This document shows positions 45,821 through 64,000 of a stretch of DNA of 64,000 nt, one piece after another. How positions within the stretch are numbered: position 1 is the stretch's first letter; each line of letters opens with the position of its first letter. The notes under the pieces are model-generated. The model ran no database searches. It was not told the DNA's origin and worked only from the letters and a program-made list of their open reading frames with translations. This stretch comes from Rhodococcoides kroppenstedtii (GTDB lineage: Bacteria > Actinomycetota > Actinomycetes > Mycobacteriales > Mycobacteriaceae). A program made the translations under genes and the position numbers. The stretch spans positions 124,001 to 188,000 of the forward strand of contig NZ_FOJN01000007.1 of assembly GCF_900111805.1 (NCBI RefSeq), written 5' to 3'.

Positions 45821-45861
45821 TCGGTGCAGAAATCCACCCCCACGGTGGACTACTGCACCGA
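45821..45861. repeat. Palindromic repeat, copy B
   Basis: GGTGCAGAAATCCACC (45823-45838), loop CCCAC, GGTGGACTACTGCACC (45844-45859). It matches copy A at 44891-44931 in nearly every base, in the same orientation; the differences fall mostly in the left arm (AAA for TAG) and weaken the stem by two pairs. Confidence 0.85.
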
Positions 45862-45876
45862 ATCGGCAAACACGGT

Positions 45877-45894
45877 GCAACACCCCCGCAACAC
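45877..45894 (+). promoter_or_regulatory. Direct repeat GCAACAC-N4-GCAACAC before the ethanolamine operon
   Basis: Two GCAACAC copies start 11 bp apart and end 8 bp before a TACGGT box (45903-45908). Same core, period and placement as the repeat at 42744, suggesting one regulator for ethanolamine use and aldehyde removal. Confidence 0.55.
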
Positions 45895-45936
45895 ACCCCA
45901 CCTACGGTCCCACCACCCCCGCGAGAAAGGCTCACC

Positions 45937-47355
45937 ATGGCCGTCAAGGAACCACAGTCCGGCACCCAGCCCACCGACGACTACCTGGCCAGACGCACGT
46001 TGAGGTCGGGCACGGCGGGGTGGGTGCTGCTCGCCGGTCTCGGCGTGAGCTACGTGGTGTCGGGTGACTACTCGGGCTGGAACTTCGGGCTCGAGCAGGG
46101 CGGCTTCGGCGGCCTCGCCATCGCGGCGGTCCTGATCGCCGGCATGTACCTGGCGATGGTGCTGGGCATGGCGGAGATGTCGTCCGCACTTCCCGCGGCG
46201 GGCGGCGGCTACACGTTCGCGCGGCGCGCACTCGGGCCGTGGGGCGGATTCGCCACCGGAACGGCCATTCTCATCGAGTACGCGATCGCGCCGGCGGCCA
46301 TCGCGACGTTCATCGGTGCGTACGTCGAGTCGCTCGGCCTGTTCGGCATCACCGACGGGTGGTGGGTGTACCTGGCGGTGTACGCGATCTTCATCGGCGT
46401 GCATCTGGCCGGTGTCGGCGAGGCGCTCAAGGTCATGTTCGTTATCACGGCGATCGCGCTGGTGGGCCTGGTGATCTTCGCGATCGCGGCCGTGCCGATG
46501 TTCGACGTCGCCAACCTCACCGACATCGAACCGACCGACGCCGCGGGCGCCTCCAGCTTCCTGCCGATGGGCTACCTGGGCATCTGGGCGGCGGTGCCGT
46601 TCGCGATCTGGTTCTTCCTCGCTATCGAGGGCGTGCCGTTGGCGGCCGAGGAGGCCAAGGACCCGGCGCGCAACGTGCCCCGCGGCATCATCGCCGCCAT
46701 GGCGGTGCTGCTGGTGACGGCGGCCGCGATGCTGATCCTGGTCACCGGAGCCGGCGGCGCGGAGGCCATGCAGTCCTCGGGCAACCCGCTGGTGGAGGCC
46801 CTCGGCGACAGCGGCGCCGCGACCGTCGTCAATTACATCGGCCTCGCCGGCCTGGTCGCCAGCTTCTTCTCCATCATGTACGCCTACTCGCGCCAGCTGT
46901 TCGCCCTGAGCCGCGCGGGCTACCTCCCGAAGTCGATGTCGGTGGTGAACTCCCGCAAGGCGCCGACGCTGGCGCTGATCGTGCCGGGTGTCATCGGCTT
47001 CGCCCTGACCTTCACCGGCAAGGGCTCGATGTTGCTGAACATGGCCGTCTTCGGCGCCGCCCTGAGCTACGTTCTGATGATGGTGAGCCACATCGTGCTC
47101 CGCCGTCGCGAGCCAGAGATGCCGCGCCCCTACCGGACTCCCGGCGGCACGCTGACCACGGGCTTCGCGCTGGTCGTCGCGGCCCTCGCCGTGGTGGCCA
47201 CCTTCCTGGTGGACAGTCAGGCGGCGCTGTGGTGCCTGGCCGTGTTCGCCGCGTTCCTGGCGTACTTCGGTCTGTACAGCCGCCATCGCCTGGTGGCGTC
47301 CTCGCCCGACGAGGAGTTCGCCGCGCTGGCCGATGCGGAGCGTGACCTGGAATGA
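45937..47355 (+). CDS. eat: Ethanolamine permease (APC superfamily)
   Basis: 472 residues with about 12 hydrophobic helices. The N-terminal YVVSGDYSGWNFGLEQGGFGGL and GMYLAMVLGMAEMSSALPAAGGGYTFARRALGPWGGF are hallmarks of the ethanolamine permease subgroup of amino acid/polyamine/organocation transporters. Ribosome site GAGAAAGG (45923-45930). It heads the permease-eutB-eutC operon (ATGA overlap with eutB), which fixes its role: uptake of ethanolamine, for example from phosphatidylethanolamine breakdown. Confidence 0.9.
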   Translation: MAVKEPQSGTQPTDDYLARRTLRSGTAGWVLLAGLGVSYVVSGDYSGWNFGLEQGGFGGLAIAAVLIAGMYLAMVLGMAEMSSALPAAGGGYTFARRALGPWGGFATGTAILIEYAIAPAAIATFIGAYVESLGLFGITDGWWVYLAVYAIFIGVHLAGVGEALKVMFVITAIALVGLVIFAIAAVPMFDVANLTDIEPTDAAGASSFLPMGYLGIWAAVPFAIWFFLAIEGVPLAAEEAKDPARNVPRGIIAAMAVLLVTAAAMLILVTGAGGAEAMQSSGNPLVEALGDSGAATVVNYIGLAGLVASFFSIMYAYSRQLFALSRAGYLPKSMSVVNSRKAPTLALIVPGVIGFALTFTGKGSMLLNMAVFGAALSYVLMMVSHIVLRRREPEMPRPYRTPGGTLTTGFALVVAALAVVATFLVDSQAALWCLAVFAAFLAYFGLYSRHRLVASSPDEEFAALADAERDLE

Positions 47356-48764
47356 CCGTGTACCGACAGTCGTTGGCCGGCACCACCTTCACCTTCGACG
47401 GACTGGTCGAGGTGATGGCGAAGGCGACGCCGCCGCGATCCGGGGATCGGCTGGCCGGCTGCGCGGCCGAGTCCGACGCCGAACGTGCGGCAGCCGCATG
47501 GGTTCTCGCGGATCTGCCGCTGCAGACCTTCCTCGACGAGCAGGTGGTGCCGTACGAGGACGACGAGGTCACCCGGCTCATCTGCGACGCGCACGACGCC
47601 GACGCGTTCGGCGCCGTCTCGCACCTCACCGTCGGCGGTCTGCGCGACCACCTGCTCACCGTCGCAGCGGAATCCGGCAGCGCCGAGACCCTGCGTGCCC
47701 TCGCCCCCGGGCTCACACCGGAGATGGTCGCGGCGACGAGCAAGATCATGCGGAACCAGGATCTGATCGCGGTGGCCAAGGCCGCGGTGGTGACGTCGGC
47801 GTTCCGCACCACCATCGGTCTGCCCGGCACCATGGCGACGCGCCTGCAGCCGAACCACCCGACCGACGACCCGCACGGCATCGCCGCGGCCACGCTCGAC
47901 GGCCTGCTCATGGGGTCCGGCGACGCGGTCATCGGCGTCAATCCCGCCACCGATTCCCCCTCCGCCACAGCCGATCTGCTGTACCTGCTGGACGAGATCC
48001 GGCAGCGATTCGAGATTCCCGTGCAGTCCTGCGTCCTCTCCCACGTGACGACGACGGTCGGCCTGATCGAGAAGGGCGTGCCGGTGGATCTGGTGTTCCA
48101 GTCCATCGCGGGGACCGAGGGCGCCAACCGCAGTTTCGGCGTCACCGTCCCCATGCTGCTGGAGGCGAACGAGGCGGGGAAGTCGTTGCACCGCGGCACC
48201 GTCGGCGACAACGTGATGTACCTCGAGACTGGTCAGGGGTCGGCGCTGTCGGCCGGTGCGCACCTCGGGACCGGCGGGAAACCGGTGGATCAGCAGACGC
48301 TCGAGACCCGCGGCTACGGACTGGCCCGCGCCCTCGACCCGCTCCTGGTCAACACCGTGGTGGGGTTCATCGGCCCCGAGTACCTCTACGACGGCAAGCA
48401 GATCGTCCGGGCCGGCCTCGAGGATCACTTCTGCGGCAAGCTGCTCGGCCTGCCGATGGGCGTCGACGTCTGCTACACCAACCACGCCGAGGCCGATCAG
48501 GACGACATGGACACGCTGCTGACGCTTCTCGGCGCGGCCGGGGCGGCGTTCGTCATCGCGGTGCCGGGTGCCGACGACGTCATGCTCGGCTACCAGAGCC
48601 TGTCCTTCCACGACGCGCTCTACGTCCGGCAGGTGCTGGGCCTCAAACCGGCGCCCGAGTTCGAGGCGTGGATGCACCGCCTCGGCATGACCGACGACGC
48701 CGGCCGCGTCCTCCCCGTCGACGCCTCGACCTCGCCGCTGCGTGCATTGGCGGCTCCGGCGTGA
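47352..48764 (+). CDS. eutB: Ethanolamine ammonia-lyase large subunit
   Basis: 470 residues. Conserved segments include MRNQDLIAVAKAAVVTSAFRTTIG, MATRLQPNHPTDDPHGIAAATLDGLLMGSGDAVIGVNPATDS, SIAGTEGANRSFGV, YLETGQGSALSAGAHLG and GLPMGVDVCYTNHAEADQDD: the TIM-barrel catalytic subunit of the coenzyme B12-dependent enzyme that splits ethanolamine into acetaldehyde and ammonia. Length normal (~450-470). No microcompartment genes are near, so acetaldehyde is released to the cytosol, where the aldehyde dehydrogenase at 42837 could take it. The 3' end lies in a 38-bp duplication that alters the junction with eutC. Confidence 0.95.
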   Translation: MTVYRQSLAGTTFTFDGLVEVMAKATPPRSGDRLAGCAAESDAERAAAAWVLADLPLQTFLDEQVVPYEDDEVTRLICDAHDADAFGAVSHLTVGGLRDHLLTVAAESGSAETLRALAPGLTPEMVAATSKIMRNQDLIAVAKAAVVTSAFRTTIGLPGTMATRLQPNHPTDDPHGIAAATLDGLLMGSGDAVIGVNPATDSPSATADLLYLLDEIRQRFEIPVQSCVLSHVTTTVGLIEKGVPVDLVFQSIAGTEGANRSFGVTVPMLLEANEAGKSLHRGTVGDNVMYLETGQGSALSAGAHLGTGGKPVDQQTLETRGYGLARALDPLLVNTVVGFIGPEYLYDGKQIVRAGLEDHFCGKLLGLPMGVDVCYTNHAEADQDDMDTLLTLLGAAGAAFVIAVPGADDVMLGYQSLSFHDALYVRQVLGLKPAPEFEAWMHRLGMTDDAGRVLPVDASTSPLRALAAPA

Positions 48765-48807
48765 CCGCCTCGCCGCTCCGTGCATCGGCGGCTCCGGCAT
48801 GACCGCC
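48732..48807 (+). repeat. 38-bp tandem duplication at the eutB-eutC junction
   Basis: 48732-48769 and 48770-48807 differ at four positions. Copy 1 contains the eutB stop within a GTGA overlap; copy 2 contains the ATG now used by eutC. Because 38 is not a multiple of three, the GTG of copy 1 is out of frame with eutC. Confidence 0.95.
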
Positions 48808-49524
48808 CCGGACTTCTGGTCCGACCTCCGGCTGACGACGCAGGCGCGCATCGGACTGGGCCGGGCGGGCGACGCACTGCCGACGTCGCGGGTGCTGGAG
48901 TTCCAGGCCGCCCACGCGGCGGCCCGCGACGCCGTCCACATGCCGCTCGACGTCGACACCGTCGTCGCGGACCTTGCCGACCTCGGCCTCGGTGACCCCG
49001 TCGTCGTGTCCAGTCGCGCCGAATCGCGGGGGGAGTACCTGCGACGTCCCGACCTCGGCCGCCTGCCGGCCGATCTGTCGGCGGTGCCGCGCACCGAGGC
49101 GGACCTCGGCATCGTCCTGTGCGACGGGCTGTCCCCGCGCGCGCTCGCCGAGCACGGCGTCGGGCTCACCCGTGCCCTCGCCGACGCGCTGGGGACGTTC
49201 ACGATCGCACCGCCCGTCGTCGCCACGCAGGCGCGAGTTGCGCTCGGCGACCACGTGGGCGAGGCGCTCGGCGTCGCCACCGTGCTGGTGGTCATCGGGG
49301 AGCGACCCGGACTGTCCGTCGCCGACAGCCTCGGGATCTACCTCACCCACGAGCCGCGGCCGGGACGCAGCGACGCCGAACGCAACTGCATCTCCAACAT
49401 CCACCCACCCGGCGGGATGACCTACGACCACGCGGCGCGCGTGGCGGCGTCGCTGGTCGCGGGCGCGCGGCAACTCGGCCGGTCGGGGGTCGACCTCAAG
49501 GACTCATCCCGCGAACTGACCTGA
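48799..49524 (+). CDS. eutC: Ethanolamine ammonia-lyase small subunit
   Basis: 241 residues from ATG 48799 (MTAPDFWSDLRLTTQARIGLGRAGDALPT). The EutC motifs are present: LEFQAAHAAARDAVHMPLD, VVSSRAESRGEYLRRPDLGR, DLGIVLCDGLSPRALAEHG, GERPGLSVADSLGIYLTHEPRPGRSDAERNCISNIHPPGGMTYDHAA. It forms the B12-binding interface with EutB. Unlike the usual coupled arrangement, the start stands 34 bp after the eutB stop owing to the local duplication; the repeated block offers no good ribosome site, so coupling may be weakened. Confidence 0.94.
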   Translation: MTAPDFWSDLRLTTQARIGLGRAGDALPTSRVLEFQAAHAAARDAVHMPLDVDTVVADLADLGLGDPVVVSSRAESRGEYLRRPDLGRLPADLSAVPRTEADLGIVLCDGLSPRALAEHGVGLTRALADALGTFTIAPPVVATQARVALGDHVGEALGVATVLVVIGERPGLSVADSLGIYLTHEPRPGRSDAERNCISNIHPPGGMTYDHAARVAASLVAGARQLGRSGVDLKDSSRELT

Positions 49525-49548
49525 GCATCGGGGCCGACGCCCGGCGCC

Positions 49549-49554
49549 TAGAGT
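49549..49554 (+). promoter_or_regulatory. -10 box TAGAGT of the amidohydrolase gene
   Basis: TAGAGT is followed by 8 nt and GTG 49563, a leaderless arrangement like that at 16870. Confidence 0.5.
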
Positions 49555-49562
49555 CTCCACCC

Positions 49563-51053
49563 GTGCTGCTGCAACGGGTGCGGGTCGATCCCGCGCAGGA
49601 GGGGTTGTCCGACGTCCGTGTCGAGGGCGACCGCGTCACCGAGATCTCCGCTCCCGGCGAGCGGCTGAGCGCCGCGGGCGACGACATCGTCGACGGCGCC
49701 GGTGGGGTGCTGCTGCCGGGGTTCGTCGACGCGCACGTGCACATGGCGCAGTGGTCGATGGCGCGTCGCCGAATCGACGTCGGACATGCGACCAGCGCGG
49801 CCGACGTGGTCGACATCCTCGTGGCGTCGGGGGAGCGGTCCGTCGTGCGGGCGCAGGGATACCGCGCAGCGCTGTGGTCGACGCCGCCGCACAAGGACAT
49901 GCTCGAGGCGGCGCTGCCGGGCGCGCACGTCGCCGTGACGAGCATGGATCTGCACTCGGTGTGGCTGTCGCCGGCGCTGATGGACGCGCTGGGCGTCGTG
50001 CACCCGACGGGCGTGTTTCGCGATCACGACGCCATCGCCATGATGGGTGCGCTCGACGCCCGGGTCGACGACGCCGAGCTGGACCGCCACGTTCTCGACG
50101 GCGCCGACGAGTTGGCCCGACGCGGCATCACCGAGATTCTCGACTTCGAGTACGACGACAACTGGTCCGCCTGGTCGCGCCGGGCGGCGCGCCGACTGCC
50201 CGGGGTGCGGGCGACCGCGTCGACGTGGCCGACCTGGCTCGAGCAGTGCGTCGCGGCGGGGCGTCGCACCGGTGAGCCGGTGCCGGACACGGCCGGCACG
50301 GTTCGCATGGGTCCGCTGAAGATCATGGCCGACGGTTCGCTGAACACGCGGACGGCCTGCTGCCACGATCCGTATCCCGACGACGACGGCGGCAGCAGCG
50401 AGTCGCACGGGCTGCTCCTGGTCGACGAGCCCGAGTTGGTCCGGCTGATGACGACGGCCGCGTCGGGTTCCATCGCGTCCGCGGTCCACGCGATCGGCGA
50501 CCGGGCCAACACCGTCGTGCTCGACGCCGTCGCCTCGGTCCGGGCGCGGATGCGCACCGGCGAGCTGCCCACCGTCGGCGCCCGGATCGAGCACGCCCAG
50601 CAGGTGCGCCCGGCGGACCTCGCCCGGTTCGCCGACCTCGGCGTCGTCGCGTCGGTTCAGCCCCAGCACGCGATGAGCGATCGCGACGTCGTCGACGTCC
50701 TGTGGGCGGACCGCGCCTCGCGGGCCTATCCCTACCGGTCGCTGCACCGTCTGGGGGTCACACTGCAGTTCGGCTCCGACGCCCCGGTCTCGCCTCCCGA
50801 CCCGCGCGCCGCAGTGGCCGACGCCGTGCACCGCACCGACGACGACCGGCCGCCGTGGGAGCCGGACGAGGCGCTCCCGCTGTCGGCGGCGCTGCGGTCG
50901 GCGTGCGGTGGGCGCGACGCCGTGACGGTGGGATCGGCCGCCGATCTGACCGTGCTCGCGCAGTGGCCGCACCTGCTTTCGAATGCGGATCTGCGGTCGG
51001 TTCCGGTGCTCGTGACGATCTCCGGGGGGCGTCTCACCCATCTGTCGGCGTAG
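49563..51053 (+). CDS. Amidohydrolase family protein (YtcJ-like)
   Basis: 496 residues from GTG 49563. The metal motif is LPGFVDAHVHMAQW (HxH), followed by GPLKIMADGSLNTRTACC, SAVHAIGDRANTVVLDAV, ARIEHAQQV and LQFGSDAPVSPPDP, all features of the YtcJ/amidohydrolase-3 branch. The substrate cannot be named; relatives act on amides, formamides or cyclic imides. It is its own transcription unit by the leaderless promoter and has no obvious tie to the eut operon. Confidence 0.8.
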   Translation: MLLQRVRVDPAQEGLSDVRVEGDRVTEISAPGERLSAAGDDIVDGAGGVLLPGFVDAHVHMAQWSMARRRIDVGHATSAADVVDILVASGERSVVRAQGYRAALWSTPPHKDMLEAALPGAHVAVTSMDLHSVWLSPALMDALGVVHPTGVFRDHDAIAMMGALDARVDDAELDRHVLDGADELARRGITEILDFEYDDNWSAWSRRAARRLPGVRATASTWPTWLEQCVAAGRRTGEPVPDTAGTVRMGPLKIMADGSLNTRTACCHDPYPDDDGGSSESHGLLLVDEPELVRLMTTAASGSIASAVHAIGDRANTVVLDAVASVRARMRTGELPTVGARIEHAQQVRPADLARFADLGVVASVQPQHAMSDRDVVDVLWADRASRAYPYRSLHRLGVTLQFGSDAPVSPPDPRAAVADAVHRTDDDRPPWEPDEALPLSAALRSACGGRDAVTVGSAADLTVLAQWPHLLSNADLRSVPVLVTISGGRLTHLSA

Positions 51054-51117
51054 GGCGAACGAATGACGATCATGAGGTCCACTGATGGAACGCCGCCGTC
51101 GCTACCGAGCGGTAGGG

Positions 51118-51495
51118 TCAGCGGTGGGGTTCGTGGGCTCTCACGGGTACGTCGCGCCTCCGGGGGCCCCGTCGTCGTGCGATCTCACGATTCGCAGCTC
51201 CCGGGTGCGCTCGAGTAGGCTCGGTCGGCGCCTCGAGAGGTCTCGGACGGTGATACCGAGTCTCCGGAGGGCGTTCACCGTGCTCACCACGAGGGCACGC
51301 GACCTGCACCACCGGCGCGTCGTCCAGGATCGGGCGACGGGACGGGCGATAGATTTCGTCGACAGCGAAGACGGCGAAGACGGCGAAGAAGACGAGGAGG
51401 ACCACCGGCCACGCGGGCGCGAGAAGCCGCCGCTCGCGGTAACGGCACTCGACCACGGAACGATGTGACCATGTTGCAGTTCGCGTCGTGTGCAC
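51118..51495 (-). CDS. Doubtful small membrane protein
   Basis: 125 residues from ATG 51495 with one convincing membrane segment (PAWPVVLLVFFAVFAVFAVDEIY, about 28-50) preceded by an Arg-rich stretch. The C-terminal half is Arg/Pro-rich and looks random. The hydrophobic segment comes from a low-complexity DNA tract. It may be a real short membrane protein with a later stop than biology uses, or noise; no family is recognised. Confidence 0.25.
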   Translation of the reverse strand: MHTTRTATWSHRSVVECRYRERRLLAPAWPVVLLVFFAVFAVFAVDEIYRPSRRPILDDAPVVQVACPRGEHGERPPETRYHRPRPLEAPTEPTRAHPGAANREIARRRGPRRRDVPVRAHEPHR

Positions 51496-51559
51496 CCTTC
51501 GGTGTGCGCATGACCGGGTCGGAATTCGGGTACCGATTCACACGGTGCGTCGAACCGGC

Positions 51560-51573
51560 GATCGTCGACGATC
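51560..51573. promoter_or_regulatory. 14-bp palindrome just before the NRPS start
   Basis: GATCGTCGACGATC is a perfect palindrome ending 7 bp before ATG 51581. It could be an operator over the translation start region; its binding factor is unknown. Confidence 0.3.
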
Positions 51574-51580
51574 TTTGAGG

Positions 51581-64000
<12,420 letters not shown>

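Larger units (their letters stand above)
51054..51580. other. 527-bp gap before the NRPS gene
   Basis: No convincing conserved gene. It contains a low-complexity GAAGACGGC-type tract (about 51364-51405) and a weak minus-strand reading frame described separately. No terminator, tRNA or iron box (DtxR/IdeR type) was recognised. Confidence 0.5.

Noticed and set aside
45608-45901. Minus-strand frame reading through palindromic repeat copy B
   Set aside because: Cys/His/Arg-rich translation produced by the repeat itself; no conserved protein pattern.
51085-51468. A 127-codon plus-strand frame before the NRPS
   Set aside because: No recognisable domain, contains the low-complexity GAAGACGGC tract read as EDGEDGEEDEED, and lacks a ribosome site.

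Overview
The window is a high-GC actinobacterial chromosome segment, most likely Rhodococcus or a close mycolic-acid-containing relative. The evidence is the strong G/C third-position bias, ATGA/GTGA-coupled operons, many leaderless-looking promoters, paired DUF3558 lipoproteins upstream of an rpsL-rpsG-fusA-tuf operon, a complete mycofactocin (mft) locus downstream of tuf (as in mycobacteria and rhodococci) and a giant NRPS gene. No rRNA, tRNA, CRISPR array, insertion sequence or prophage was recognised.

Layout. 1-625: start of a membrane protein gene on the minus strand. 869-10950: an eight-gene coupled operon resembling the acyclic-terpenoid/branched acyl-CoA (Atu/Liu) pathway: TIGR03084-like protein, AtuA-like protein, acyl-CoA dehydrogenase, both subunits of a biotin-dependent acyl-CoA carboxylase, second acyl-CoA dehydrogenase, enoyl-CoA hydratase and a TetR regulator, with a 20-bp palindrome in front. 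11005-12101: two DUF3558 lipoproteins. 12162-16816: the str operon with its promoter, inter-gene hairpins and a terminator after tuf. 16884-19077: a MurI-like racemase and an MFS exporter.

19073-37215 is an alcohol-oxidation island. It holds the NDMA-dependent nicotinoprotein methanol dehydrogenase mno with a MoxR ATPase/VWA pair, a second iron-type alcohol dehydrogenase, an MnoSR-like two-component system, a DUF222/HNH gene, mftM, and mftABCD-[GNAT]-[alarmone synthetase-like]-mftE-mftF-mftG. The same 18-bp palindrome, CCTGCCCGATCGGGCAGG with few changes, precedes mno, the second alcohol dehydrogenase and the mftM/mftA divergent promoters, so the cofactor-making genes and their client dehydrogenases look like one regulon.

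37277-49524 handles aldehydes and ethanolamine: a GAF-type regulator, an ABC exporter with its own two-component system, an aldehyde dehydrogenase with DUF779 partner, and the ethanolamine permease-eutB-eutC operon whose product (acetaldehyde) is the substrate type of that dehydrogenase. Both promoters carry a GCAAC-N6-GCAAC direct repeat at the same distance from a candidate -10 box. A DUF559 nuclease-like gene bracketed by two nearly identical palindromic repeats sits between these two operons. 49563-51053 is a YtcJ-like amidohydrolase. From 51581 to the right edge runs an unfinished NRPS gene (C-A-PCP-E-C-A-PCP-C-[A remnant]-A-PCP-C...).
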